Source of the DNA: Erythrobacter insulae
GTDB lineage: Bacteria > Pseudomonadota > Alphaproteobacteria > Sphingomonadales > Sphingomonadaceae
Length of the DNA stretch: 64,000 nucleotides
Direction: 5' to 3'
NCBI RefSeq assembly: GCF_007004095.1
Contig: NZ_VHJK01000001.1
Coordinates: forward strand, 1,244,501 to 1,308,500
Of the stretch, positions 36,719 through 45,338 are shown piece by piece; the first letter of the stretch is position 1, and the number at the start of each line of letters is the position of its first letter. Both the position numbers and the translations under genes were made by a program. The notes below the pieces were generated by a model that saw only the letters and a list, made by a program, of their open reading frames with translations, ran no database searches and was not told the DNA's origin.

Positions 36719-39184
36719 TTGGCTGTGAGCCAGCCCGCCCCTCCCACACTGCCTCCTGAAATACAGGCGTGGTTCGATGCGCGCGGATGGCGCGTGCGCC
36801 GGCATCAACACGATATGCTTTCCAAAGCGCGCGAAGGGCGTCACGCTCTGCTGGTCGCTGATACGGGCGCGGGCAAGACGCTTGCCGGGTTCCTGCCGAC
36901 ATTGTGCGATTTTGCGTCATCGGCGGGCGGCGCAGTGCATGATGGGCTGCACACGCTGTATGTTTCGCCTCTGAAAGCGCTGGCGCAGGATGTGAAGCGG
37001 AACCTGTTGACCCCGATCGAAGAGATCGGTCTGCCGATAAAGGTTGAAACGCGCAGCGGCGATACGCCTTCCAATCGGAAAAAACGCCAGCGCGAACGGC
37101 CTCCGCATGTCTTGCTGACGACACCGGAAAGCCTGTCTCTATTGCTGTCCTATCCCGAGAGCGCTGATCTGTTTGCGGGGCTGAAACGGGTGGTGATTGA
37201 CGAGGTTCATGCATTTGCCACGGGCAAACGCGGTGATCTGTTGGCGCTCGCACTGGCGCGGTTGCAGGCAATCTCGCCTGAGCTTCAGCGCGTGGCTTTG
37301 TCTGCAACGCTGGCGAATCCGCTGAGTTTTCAGGAATGGCTTTGCCCTCAGCTCGATGATGGCACCGGAGAGATCCGCGCGGCCGATCTGGTGCTGGGCG
37401 AAACCGGCGCTGCCCCCGAAGTGGAAATCCTGCTGCCGATCGAAGAGCGCGTTCCGTGGGGCGGCCACGCGGGGCGCTGGGCCGTGGGGCAATTATACGA
37501 AGCCATCAAAGCCAACCGTACGACGCTGATTTTCACCAACACGCGGTTTTTGGCTGAGTTTATCTTTCAATGCCTGTGGGAGGAAAACGAGGATCACCTG
37601 CCGATAGGGGTGCATCACGGCAGTCTTTCGACAGAGGCGCGGCGCAAGGTGGAAGACGCGATGGCTCGGGGCGAGCTGCGCGCATTGGTCGCCACGGCCA
37701 GTCTCGATCTGGGTGTGGACTGGGGTGATATTGATCTGGTGGTCCAGATGGGCGCGCCCAAAGGTTCGTCTCGTCTGTTGCAGAGGATCGGGCGCGCCGG
37801 ACACCGGTTGGACACCGCGAGCCGGGCTGTGCTGGTACCGGGCAACCGGTTCGAATTTCTCGAAGCGATGGCGGCAAAGGATGCCGTCGACGAAGGGCAG
37901 CGCGACGGAGAGGAATTTCGCGCTGGAGGTCTGGATGTGTTGGCCCAGCATGTGATGGCCTGCGCGTGCGCAGGGCCGTTTAACGAGGACGATCTGCTAT
38001 CCGAAATCCGGTCCAGTCTGGCGTATTCCTGGGTCGATAAAACGGGCTTGCAGCGCGTTCTCTCCTTTGTCGAGAGCGGCGGTTATGCGCTTAGGGCGTA
38101 TGACAAATTCAGGCGGATCGTTCGCGGCAAGGACGGTGTCTGGCGCCTTTCGCATCCTGATCAGGCGCAGCGTCACCGGATGAATGCCGGGATCATCGTC
38201 GATAGCGAAATGTTGATGGTGCGGTTTAAAAACGGCCGTAAACTGGGCAAAGTCGAAGAACGATTTGCAGCCCAGCTATCGGCCGGTGATACCTTCTTTT
38301 TCGCCGGAATGAGCCTTGAGGTGGAAGTGATCAAGGATATGGATGTGGTCGTGCGCGCGGCAAAGAAAAGCGCGACGATCCCTTCCTATGGCGGGCTGCG
38401 ATTGCCGCTGACCACGCATTTGTCGGGCCGGGTTCAGGAAATGTTGAGCGACCGTGCCGGGTGGGGCCGGTTTCCCGATGATGTACGCGAATGGCTGGAG
38501 GTGCAGGATTATCGCAGCATCATGCCTGCGCCGGGCCAATTGCTGGTCGAGAGTTTCCCGCGGGCGGGCAAGCATTACACGACCTATTATACGTTCGAGG
38601 GATGGAACGCGAATCAGTCGCTCGGGATGCTGATCACGCGGCGGATGGAAGACCGCGGCCTGATGCCGGGCGGGTTTGTGGCCAATGATTACTGCCTCGC
38701 GGTGTGGGGTTTAAAGCCGGTGGATGATCCTAAACCGCTCCTTTCGCCCGATATCCTGACGCATGAATTCACCGAGTGGGTGACCGAGAGCCACCTGCTC
38801 CGCCGCGCGTTTCGCGAAGTTGCCGTTATCAGCGGCCTTGTGGAGCGCCAGCATCCAGGAAAGCGGAAGACTGGCAAGCAAGTGACGTTTTCAACCGACC
38901 TGATCTACGATGTGCTCAAGAAATACGAGCCCGATCACGTTCTGATCGAGGCGGCCTGGGCCGATGCGCGCGCACGGATGACGGATGTTGGCAGATTGGC
39001 CGATCTGCTCGAACGTTCGCAGCGCGAACTGGTCCACATCGAGCTGGACCGTGTTTCACCGCTGGCGGTGCCTGTGATGACGATGATTGGACGCGAAGCT
39101 GTACCTCAGGGCGGGGTTGACGATGAGCTGCTGATCGAGGCGGAAACGCTTGCCGGAGAGGCGATGCGGATCGGGCCGGAATAG
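36719..39184 (+). CDS. Lhr-like DEXH-box helicase (ligase-associated DNA repair type)
   Basis: An approximately 821-residue superfamily 2 helicase. Motif I is ADTGAGKT (residues 47-54), motif Ia LYVSPLKALAQDVKRNL, motif II VIDEVHAF, motif III LSATLANP and motif VI LLQRIGRAGHR. Family C-terminal domains follow with LVESFPRAGKHYTTYYTFEG. This form is annotated as ligase-associated because it often sits with a DNA ligase, an exonuclease and the PdeM endonuclease; none of them is next to it here. The start is uncertain: TTG at 36719 or GTG at 36725. A bidirectional terminator follows. Confidence 0.88.
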   Translation: MAVSQPAPPTLPPEIQAWFDARGWRVRRHQHDMLSKAREGRHALLVADTGAGKTLAGFLPTLCDFASSAGGAVHDGLHTLYVSPLKALAQDVKRNLLTPIEEIGLPIKVETRSGDTPSNRKKRQRERPPHVLLTTPESLSLLLSYPESADLFAGLKRVVIDEVHAFATGKRGDLLALALARLQAISPELQRVALSATLANPLSFQEWLCPQLDDGTGEIRAADLVLGETGAAPEVEILLPIEERVPWGGHAGRWAVGQLYEAIKANRTTLIFTNTRFLAEFIFQCLWEENEDHLPIGVHHGSLSTEARRKVEDAMARGELRALVATASLDLGVDWGDIDLVVQMGAPKGSSRLLQRIGRAGHRLDTASRAVLVPGNRFEFLEAMAAKDAVDEGQRDGEEFRAGGLDVLAQHVMACACAGPFNEDDLLSEIRSSLAYSWVDKTGLQRVLSFVESGGYALRAYDKFRRIVRGKDGVWRLSHPDQAQRHRMNAGIIVDSEMLMVRFKNGRKLGKVEERFAAQLSAGDTFFFAGMSLEVEVIKDMDVVVRAAKKSATIPSYGGLRLPLTTHLSGRVQEMLSDRAGWGRFPDDVREWLEVQDYRSIMPAPGQLLVESFPRAGKHYTTYYTFEGWNANQSLGMLITRRMEDRGLMPGGFVANDYCLAVWGLKPVDDPKPLLSPDILTHEFTEWVTESHLLRRAFREVAVISGLVERQHPGKRKTGKQVTFSTDLIYDVLKKYEPDHVLIEAAWADARARMTDVGRLADLLERSQRELVHIELDRVSPLAVPVMTMIGREAVPQGGVDDELLIEAETLAGEAMRIGPE

Positions 39185-39237
39185 GGGCCAATCAACAAGG
39201 CATAGCCAAGATTTTGTTTGCAGATTTCGGGCAAAAG

Positions 39238-39271
39238 AAAAGGGGCGAACCCGAATGGGCCGCCCCTTTTT
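39238..39271. terminator. Bidirectional intrinsic terminator
   Basis: AAAAGGGGCG (39238-39247) is the exact complement of CGCCCCTTTT (39261-39270). A 13-base loop separates the arms, with A and T tracts on the two outer sides. It lies between the convergent helicase and exbD genes and can stop transcription from both. Confidence 0.88.
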
Positions 39272-39307
39272 GTGTTCGTATGCGGGTCCGATGAACCCGG
39301 GCAAGCG

Positions 39308-39739
39308 TTACTTACCAAATACGCGGTACTTTTCGTTGCCGACAAAACCGAACTTCGTCACGCCAGACACTTTGATGATCTGCAGCACGCGGGCTGACAA
39401 TTCATAGCTTGCCTGACCTTCAGGTTCGAACTGCAATTCCGGCTCGGTCGCAAATGCCAACGATTCTTGCAGCAAGGTCACCAATTGACCCTGGCTAATT
39501 GGATTACCATTCCAAAGAATTTGATCGGTTGGTGTCAGAACAAGCTTGTTCTTGATCGGATCAACCTGAACATCCTGTGGCGGTGGGTTTCCCTGCGGAA
39601 GATCAATATCAACCGAGTGCGTTGCCACCGGAATGGTGATGATAAACATGATCAGTAGAACGAGCAAAACGTCGATCAACGGAGTCATGTTCATGTCGAG
39701 CATTGGCTCGCCGTCCAGCTTGCCTCCTGCCATACCCAT
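39308..39739 (-). CDS. exbD: ExbD/TolR-family biopolymer transport protein (short paralogue)
   Basis: A 143-residue proton-channel subunit. After a short cytoplasmic N-terminus comes MNMTPLIDVLLVLLIMFII, the single membrane helix with the conserved functional aspartate in LIDV. A periplasmic domain with DLPQG, KNKLVLTPTDQILWNG and a final KVSGVTKFGFVGN follows. With ExbB it uses the proton gradient to energise TonB. It is the last gene of the tonB-exbB-exbD-exbD run and lies 31 bases after a second, longer ExbD. Confidence 0.93.
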   Translation of the reverse strand: MGMAGGKLDGEPMLDMNMTPLIDVLLVLLIMFIITIPVATHSVDIDLPQGNPPPQDVQVDPIKNKLVLTPTDQILWNGNPISQGQLVTLLQESLAFATEPELQFEPEGQASYELSARVLQIIKVSGVTKFGFVGNEKYRVFGK

Positions 39740-39770
39740 AGTCGTTACTCCTTAAACTGTGTGAGCCGGA

Positions 39771-40304
39771 TTAGCCGTTTGGATCGACCGGGTTCGAAAT
39801 GAAGCCGACGGTTGGATAACCGGCTGCCTGCACGTTGTAGATCGCGCCAGCAACACAGCGCCAAGGCGCATTCTTATCGGCCCGGATGTGAACCTGCGGG
39901 ATCCGCTCTGGATCTTCCATGATCGCTTCTGGTCCGCCAGCCGCCTGAACGATTGCATCGAGACGCGCAAACGCCTGATCATAAAGTTCTTCGGACGATA
40001 CCGGCGCGATATTGTTGAAATAGATCCGGCATTCGCCAGTTCTTGTCGCGCCTGTAAAACCGGTTCGGACCGTGCTGGCAGTTTTGCCGCTCTCATCGGT
40101 GGTGCTGATCGTGAGCAGAAGATTTTCGTTCTTGTTCTTCGACTCAACCGATTCGAAAATCGGAATTTCAAGCTGTTCGATCGTCTGAATCGCAACCGGA
40201 ACCGCGATGAGGAAGATGATCAGGAGCACGAGCATCACGTCCACCAGTGGGGTGGTGTTGATGTCCGACATGGGCGTTTCACCGCCTCCCATCGAAATCG
40301 CCAT
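39771..40304 (-). CDS. exbD: ExbD/TolR-family protein (long paralogue with two periplasmic cysteines)
   Basis: A 177-residue ExbD with the same membrane helix ([20 protein letters not shown]) and channel aspartate. Its periplasmic domain is about 30 residues longer than that of the neighbouring paralogue. The extra part includes [10 protein letters not shown] and [13 protein letters not shown], giving two cysteines that could form a disulfide. It ends in NPVDPNG. The two ExbD genes differ enough to be old paralogues rather than an assembly duplicate; a mixed ExbD complex is possible. Confidence 0.92.
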   Translation of the reverse strand: MAISMGGGETPMSDINTTPLVDVMLVLLIIFLIAVPVAIQTIEQLEIPIFESVESKNKNENLLLTISTTDESGKTASTVRTGFTGATRTGECRIYFNNIAPVSSEELYDQAFARLDAIVQAAGGPEAIMEDPERIPQVHIRADKNAPWRCVAGAIYNVQAAGYPTVGFISNPVDPNG

Positions 40305-40395
40305 TGCCTAATTCCTATCCCTAAAAAGTAATATGATTCTGTGGTGTAAGGTGGGGCCGGTCACTGATGACCAGCCCCAGTACAATCCTCAGAAA

Positions 40396-41154
40396 TTAGG
40401 CCTTCTTCGCTGGTGCCGGCTTGGCAGCAGGCTTTGCAGCCGGGGCCGCAACAGCAGGCTTAACCGCGCCGTTCGATCCGATGAACGCTACGATGTCGTT
40501 CGAGAAATCGGTCATCAGAGCGTTGATGCGGCGGTTGCGCGACTGCAGCCAGTTAAAGGCAAGCACGGCAGGAACAGCAACCAGAAGACCAATCGCGGTC
40601 ATGATCAGCGCTTCACCAACCGGGCCAGCAACTTTATCGATCGAAGCAGAACCTTCGATACCGATGTTGATCAGCGCGCGGTAAATACCGATCACCGTAC
40701 CCAGCAGACCGATAAACGGTGCAGTAGCACCAACCGACGCGAGGAACGACAGACCGCCGGAAAGCGACTGGTTGATGGTGTCTTGCGAGTGAGCGAGTTC
40801 TTCTTCGACGAAGTGAATCTCGTTGCCGGCACCTTCCATTTTGGAGTGGTGCTCTTGAGCGGTCACAGCATCATCAGCGAGCTGGCGCCATGCACTGTTC
40901 TTCTCCAGCTTGGTCGCGCCTTCTTTAAGCGAAGGAGCGCGCCAGAATGCGGTGCGAACGCCATTATACTGTTTCATCACCTTGTTCTGTTCAAAGAGCT
41001 TGGTGAAGAGAATGTAGAACGAGCCGACTGACATGATGACCATGACAGCAAGGATCGACCAAGCGACCGGGCCGCCTTCTTCCATGGCTTTCCAAAAGCC
41101 GAATTCGTTGACCGGCGCTTCAGCGGCGGCAGCCGTAAGAGTGTAAAGGTTCAT
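40396..41154 (-). CDS. exbB: MotA/TolQ/ExbB proton-channel protein
   Basis: A 252-residue ExbB with three membrane helices: VAWSILAVMVIMSVGSFYI near residue 30, and two in the MotA/TolQ/ExbB core (GLSFLASVGATAPFIGLLG, then VGEALIMTAIGLLVAVPAVLA). The C-terminus is an alanine-, proline- and lysine-rich tail (AAPAAKPAAKPAPAKKA). It forms the pentameric channel around ExbD. It lies between tonB and the two exbD genes. Confidence 0.94.
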   Translation of the reverse strand: MNLYTLTAAAAEAPVNEFGFWKAMEEGGPVAWSILAVMVIMSVGSFYILFTKLFEQNKVMKQYNGVRTAFWRAPSLKEGATKLEKNSAWRQLADDAVTAQEHHSKMEGAGNEIHFVEEELAHSQDTINQSLSGGLSFLASVGATAPFIGLLGTVIGIYRALINIGIEGSASIDKVAGPVGEALIMTAIGLLVAVPAVLAFNWLQSRNRRINALMTDFSNDIVAFIGSNGAVKPAVAAPAAKPAAKPAPAKKA

Positions 41155-41230
41155 TGCGAGTAGTCCTCTTGAAAAATCTTTTATCCCAGCGATCGAAACC
41201 TTTCCAGAAGGTTGCGATCAGAGTGCGTTA

Positions 41231-41908
41231 TCAATTCAAACGATACGTGATCCGCGTGGCATATCTGCCCGTGGTCGGGTTTCCGGCATCGTTAAGAGCC
41301 GGGTTAAACCGAGCGTATCGCTCCATCCCTTTGCAGGCTGCATCGTCAAGGATGCTCGAACCGCTTGAGGCCGTAACCGAACAGCCGGTTGCGCGGCCAT
41401 CTGGTGTAACAGTGACGCTGACGCCGACTGTACCCTCAATCTCTTCGCGAAGTGCACGCGAGGGATAGTTTTCTTGAATGCGAGCGGCCCAGCGACCTTC
41501 ACCCCGTGTCGTCGCTCCACGAGCCTTTGAAGGCGGCGGTGGTGGCGGCGGCGGTGCCGGTGCGGCAACAGGAGCAGGCGGCGGAATAACCAAAGCCGGT
41601 GGTGACGGCGGTGGAATCGTAGGCTGCGTCTGTATCGCCGGCGGTGCCGGCGCAATGCTAATGGGCGGCGGAGGCGCTACCGGCGGCGGCGGGGCAGTTT
41701 CCTGCTCTGGCGGCGGCGGTGGTTCATCCGGTTCTTCAGGGGGCGGGGGCTCCTCAATGTCAATCGTGGTAACCCGCTCAGCGATCTCTTTCACGGCCGA
41801 AATGGCCAGACCCGAGATGAGCAAATACCCGATCAACACATGGATCAACGCCACGATGATAATGGAAGTAACCTTACTTCCACTCATTTGTTGGTCAGCG
41901 TAGGCCAT
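41231..41908 (-). CDS. tonB: TonB-type energy transducer
   Basis: A 225-residue protein with an N-terminal membrane helix (about residues 13-38). A periplasm-spanning region of almost pure Pro, Glu and Ala runs from about 51 to 125 (EEPPPPEEPDEPPPPPEQE and similar). The C-terminal TonB domain follows, with ENYPSRALREEIEGTVGV, DGRATGCSVTASSGS and YRLN at the end. It transmits proton-gradient energy from ExbBD to outer-membrane receptors for siderophores, vitamins or glycans. First gene of the operon; its upstream region is the 373-base gap. Confidence 0.94.
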   Translation of the reverse strand: MAYADQQMSGSKVTSIIIVALIHVLIGYLLISGLAISAVKEIAERVTTIDIEEPPPPEEPDEPPPPPEQETAPPPPVAPPPPISIAPAPPAIQTQPTIPPPSPPALVIPPPAPVAAPAPPPPPPPPSKARGATTRGEGRWAARIQENYPSRALREEIEGTVGVSVTVTPDGRATGCSVTASSGSSILDDAACKGMERYARFNPALNDAGNPTTGRYATRITYRLN

Positions 41909-42281
41909 CCAGTCGCTTTCTCTCCATCACACAGGCCGGTGGACATACCGGCGCAAATTCTCACGCAAGGGCCGAATCAGGTTCTACCGAATCGGACCAC
42001 AAAAGCGTGAATCCCAGAATATTGAACCTCGCGGTTCAGAAGCCAACATATCAATATGCTGACCAGTCCCTTTCCCGCGAGACACATGATGCAAACCTTG
42101 CATCAAGTGTTTTGTTTCTGTGCGAACGATGTCCCCGAAAACCGCACAGACGATGTTGGCCTTAACGGTCAACCCGTAGGCAATCAAACGCTTTATCGGT
42201 TCAGACGCGATTCACTGCACGGGTTTTCAAGTGGTTCGGCATATGTGAATAGCGCCGAATGCGGCACAGGATTTATCGACG
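41909..42281. other. 373-base intergenic region between tonB and the exported-protein gene
   Basis: No convincing gene lies here; a 67-codon minus-strand frame (41984-42187) has no recognisable features. The region is divergent and should hold promoters for tonB and for the exported protein. It contains three inverted repeats: TGAACC/GGTTCA at 42023-42038, CATAT/ATATG at 42047-42058, and the large palindrome at 42082-42110. No clear Fur box was found by eye. Confidence 0.7.
42082..42110. promoter_or_regulatory. 29-bp near-perfect palindrome, candidate operator
   Basis: The left arm ACACATGATGCAA (42082-42094) and the right arm TTGCATCAAGTGT (42098-42110) are complementary at 12 of 13 positions around ACC. 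The only mismatch is A/A at 42086/42106, and the inner TGATGCAA/TTGCATCA is perfect. The symmetry and length fit a dimeric regulator site better than an RNA terminator, since no gene ends into it. The regulator is unknown. Confidence 0.6.
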
Positions 42282-43187
42282 ATGACACTCATTAACCGAA
42301 ATTTAAGACATAAATTCAGACGCCTATGGGCTTTGCCAATTGCTGGTGCCTTGGCCGCGGCAATCGCCGGACCGGCTGCCGCGCAAAATTCTGGTGACAC
42401 GCGAATTAGCGCGGCTGATCAGGCCACATATGTTGATCTTGTGACTTTGGCCGAGCGCAGCGAGCTTGTCATTCGCGCCGAGATTCGTCGCCAAACGCAA
42501 GTTCCGGCGGAGCGCGCTCCGCGCCTGCAACCGGGTTTTGCGCGTCTTTACATAGAGGCAGAGACGCAGGCGTTGATTGCCGGCAGAAGCGCAATCGGAC
42601 AATCGCTGGTCTATCTTGTCGACGTTCCACTGACGGTGAAAGGTAAGCCGCCGAAACTGAAAAAGCGCACCATGGTGCTGTTTGCCAACACAGTTCCAGG
42701 CCGCACCCAATCTTCGCGAGGGACAGAAATCCAGTTGGCCGCCAAGAACGCGCAGCTCGATTACAGTCCCGCGTTTGAGGCCCGCTTGCGCCCGGTTCTG
42801 GCGTCGCTTGCGGAGGCTGATTTGCCGCCAAAGATAACGGGCATCGCCGATGCTTTGGCGGTCCCCGGAACACTGGCAGGCGAATCGGAAACCCAGATAT
42901 TCCTTGAAACGTTGGACCGCTCGCCCGTTTCGATCACCGTTTTGCGGCGTCCCGGCCAGCCCCCCGTCTGGGGGGTGTCGTGGGGCGAGATAGTCGATTC
43001 GGCGGCGCGAGCGCCGGCGCGCGGGACGCTGCGATGGTACCGTCTTGCCTGTTCGCTTCCCGATGAATTGCCGAGCCGTGCCAATCTCGCGCGTGATCCG
43101 GCGGCACGCAGGTTGGCTGCCACGGACTACCGATTGGTTGTTGACGGGTTGGGTGCCTGTGACCGCGCCATCACCGAGGCGGGCTAA
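42282..43187 (+). CDS. Exported protein of unknown function
   Basis: A 301-residue protein with a basic N-terminus (RNLRHKFRR), a hydrophobic core and a signal-peptidase site after GPAAA near residue 34. The mature part is soluble-looking, with no repeated unit, lipobox or further membrane helix. Segments such as YVDLVTLAERSELVIRAEI, VPLTVKGKPPKLKKRTMVL and WGVSWGEIVDSA look structured and conserved-like, but I recognise no family. Three cysteines or fewer are present near the C-terminus. An AGGA site precedes the ATG. It lies downstream of the 29-bp palindrome and just upstream of hom. Confidence 0.7.
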   Translation: MTLINRNLRHKFRRLWALPIAGALAAAIAGPAAAQNSGDTRISAADQATYVDLVTLAERSELVIRAEIRRQTQVPAERAPRLQPGFARLYIEAETQALIAGRSAIGQSLVYLVDVPLTVKGKPPKLKKRTMVLFANTVPGRTQSSRGTEIQLAAKNAQLDYSPAFEARLRPVLASLAEADLPPKITGIADALAVPGTLAGESETQIFLETLDRSPVSITVLRRPGQPPVWGVSWGEIVDSAARAPARGTLRWYRLACSLPDELPSRANLARDPAARRLAATDYRLVVDGLGACDRAITEAG

Positions 43188-43234
43188 CCAAAATCGGGTG
43201 GGGCCAAGCACGGCTTATTCCCTGACAAGACAAA

Positions 43235-43299
43235 TTGAGTTCCGCCAGCGTGCTTGCGCGTGTAGGGGCTCGCGCCAAGACAGCACCTGCTGAACTCAA
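43235..43299 (+). promoter_or_regulatory. Inverted-repeat leader structure before hom
   Basis: TTGAGTTC (43235-43242) is the exact complement of GAACTCAA (43292-43299). Inside it AGC/GCT, GTGCT/AGCAC and GCGCG/CGCGC can also pair, giving a long imperfect stem-loop. It ends just before the ribosome-binding AGGGA at 43303-43307. It could control hom translation or transcript stability. No T-run follows, so it is not an ordinary terminator. Confidence 0.45.
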
Positions 43300-43316
43300 A
43301 ACAGGGACCGAATTCT

Positions 43317-44639
43317 GTGACATTTTTGACCGATACCCAGCCTTTGCGCATCGCCATTGCCGGTCTTGGCACCGTTGGGGCCGGCGTGATCCGTCTCCTC
43401 GGCACGAACCGCGATCTGATTGCTGCAAGAGCGGGCCGCGCGATTGAGGTGGTTGCAGTCAGCGCAAGGGACCGAAGCACCGACCGCGGCGTGGATTTAT
43501 CAGGCTACGCTTGGGAAGACGATATGAGCGCGCTTGCCGCCCGCGATGATATCGACGTGTTGGTCGAGCTTGTAGGAGGTTCGGACGGCCCGGCGCTTGC
43601 TGCTTCTCGCGCAGCTTTATCTGCGGGCAAGGGTCTCGTCACCGCGAACAAGGCAATGATCGCGCATCATGGATTGCAACTGGCCGAGTTGGCTGAAAAC
43701 GCGCGTGTCCCGTTAAAGTTTGAAGCGGCCGTGGCAGGCGGCATTCCTGTGGTTAAAGGCCTGCGCGAAGGCACCAGCGCCAATGCCTTGACCAAGGTTT
43801 ACGGCATTCTCAACGGTACTTGTAATTACATCCTGTCGGAGATGGAGGAAACGGGGGCCGACTTTGCTGATACCCTCGCCGAGGCGCAAAGGCTTGGTTA
43901 CGCCGAAGCCGATCCGACCTTTGATATCGAAGGGATTGATGCTGCTCACAAGCTCGCGATCCTGGCTGCCATCGGGTTCGGCGCGAAAGTAGATTTCGAC
44001 GCGGTCCATATTAGCGGCATCGTTCAGGTTCGCGCCGCTGACATCGCTCAGGCCGATGCCCTTGGGTTTGTCATCCGATTGATTGCGCAGGCCGATGTTG
44101 AAGGCGAAGGAGCGAATGCGAAGTTGCTCCAACGTGTCCGCCCCTGTCTTGTGGCCAAGGATCACCCTTTGGCCTCGGTCGACGGGCCAACCAATGCAGT
44201 GGTCGCAGAGGGCAATTTTTCGGGCCGACTGCTGTTTCAAGGCGCCGGCGCCGGCGAAGGCCCAACCGCAAGCGCTGTTGTCGCCGATCTGATCGATATT
44301 GCCCGCAGTGAAGTGGGTGCGCCATTCTCGATCCCTGTTGCGCAGCTCACGCCGCTTGCTCCGGCGGAGCCAGGCAATCGTATGGAGCGCAACTATCTGC
44401 GCTTTACGGTCAATGATCGCCCCGGTGTGCTGGCCGAGATCACCGCCGCTATGCGTGATGCAGATGTTTCGATCGAAAGCCTGATCCAGCAGGGCCGCGC
44501 CAATCAGGGCGGTGATGTGCTGGTGGCGATGGTGACCCACGAAGGCCCCGAGGCGAATGTGCGCCGCGCGCTCGACCTGTTGGAGGGGTCTGACAGTTTA
44601 ACCGGTGAGCCGCTGGTCCTGCCGATTCTACCGAACTGA
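43317..44639 (+). CDS. hom: Homoserine dehydrogenase
   Basis: A 440-residue enzyme reducing aspartate semialdehyde to homoserine, the branch to threonine and methionine. The NAD(P)-binding motif GLGTVGAG is at residues 16-23. The catalytic region holds KFEAAVAGGIPVVKGLREG and GILNGTCNYIL, and YAEADPTFDIEGIDAAHKLAILA follows. A C-terminal ACT domain (from about 360, FTVNDRPGVLAEITAAM) suggests feedback control. The start is GTG at 43317 behind AGGGA. The gene ends one base before the convergent exported-protein gene. Confidence 0.96.
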   Translation: MTFLTDTQPLRIAIAGLGTVGAGVIRLLGTNRDLIAARAGRAIEVVAVSARDRSTDRGVDLSGYAWEDDMSALAARDDIDVLVELVGGSDGPALAASRAALSAGKGLVTANKAMIAHHGLQLAELAENARVPLKFEAAVAGGIPVVKGLREGTSANALTKVYGILNGTCNYILSEMEETGADFADTLAEAQRLGYAEADPTFDIEGIDAAHKLAILAAIGFGAKVDFDAVHISGIVQVRAADIAQADALGFVIRLIAQADVEGEGANAKLLQRVRPCLVAKDHPLASVDGPTNAVVAEGNFSGRLLFQGAGAGEGPTASAVVADLIDIARSEVGAPFSIPVAQLTPLAPAEPGNRMERNYLRFTVNDRPGVLAEITAAMRDADVSIESLIQQGRANQGGDVLVAMVTHEGPEANVRRALDLLEGSDSLTGEPLVLPILPN

Positions 44640-44640
44640 A

Positions 44641-45225
44641 TCAGTTGGGAGCGGGCGGAAGCGGCCGCGCTTCCAATCCGAGCCGGCTGCGGCGTTCGGC
44701 GATTTGTTCCGGTGTCGGCTCACTGTTTTTGCCAAGCGGCGGGAGGCCCCGCGCAATCCTGTCTGCATCCGAGCCTTCGGGCGCTTGTGGCAAGGCTTCG
44801 ACGTCGATGAAAATCGCGGGCGGCGGGACGCTTCCGATACTGATCGGATTGCCGTGATTGGGGATGCCGAACGTGTCAGGCGTTCCGCCACCTTTCGTGC
44901 GCTGTGCGTAACCCTTTTGCCATTCTTCCTTGTTCCATGATCCGTCGCTTGCCTGACCCAGCTGGCGACATACGATAATCTCATTCACGATCCGCGCTGC
45001 ATCTGCCTCTTCTTTGCAATCTTCTTCGAGCAGCCGATCGGATTCGCTGCGCGGAACGGTCACTGACAAATCGATAGTAAAAGGAGGGGCTGATTCTGGC
45101 GCGTCATCACGTTCCTGCGAAGCGCTTTCGCTTTGCGCAGCGACAGGCATTGTAAAGCCAGCCAGCACCGCAAGTCCCACCAGGATCGTGGAAAAGCGCC
45201 GGCCAGATGCAGCATTACTCGACAA
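44641..45225 (-). CDS. Small exported protein, sphingomonad-type, unknown function
   Basis: A 194-residue protein with a signal peptide (FSTILVGLAVLAGFTMPVAA, cleaved before Gln). An acidic linker follows, then a core containing ARIVNEIIVCRQLG; this EIIVC-type motif recurs in small exported proteins of sphingomonads. A glycine/proline-rich part (GGGTPDTFGIPNHGNPI) and a basic C-terminus complete it. The start is taken as TTG at 45225 because a perfect AAGGAGG lies 5 bases upstream. An ATG at 45258 is the alternative, but the ribosome-binding site would then lie inside the gene. No function can be given. Confidence 0.68.
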   Translation of the reverse strand: MSSNAASGRRFSTILVGLAVLAGFTMPVAAQSESASQERDDAPESAPPFTIDLSVTVPRSESDRLLEEDCKEEADAARIVNEIIVCRQLGQASDGSWNKEEWQKGYAQRTKGGGTPDTFGIPNHGNPISIGSVPPPAIFIDVEALPQAPEGSDADRIARGLPPLGKNSEPTPEQIAERRSRLGLEARPLPPAPN

Positions 45226-45338
45226 CCGCACCTCCTTAGGCTTAAGCGCAACGCGCATACCAATGCACACCGTTAATTGCGCATGGCCTCCGCCATTTTG
45301 CAAGGGTGCCTTGAAAGACAATAGGGACTGAATTTGCG

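Noticed and set aside
39308-40304. Two adjacent exbD genes as a frameshift or assembly duplicate
   Set aside because: Each has its own start, membrane helix and complete periplasmic domain, and the sequences differ throughout.
41478-41903. Glycine-rich plus-strand frame
   Set aside because: It is the reverse complement of the proline-rich TonB linker (CCN codons read as GGN).
41984-42187. 67-codon minus-strand frame in the 373-base gap
   Set aside because: No ribosome-binding site, no domain, and it overlaps the palindrome; coding cannot be supported.
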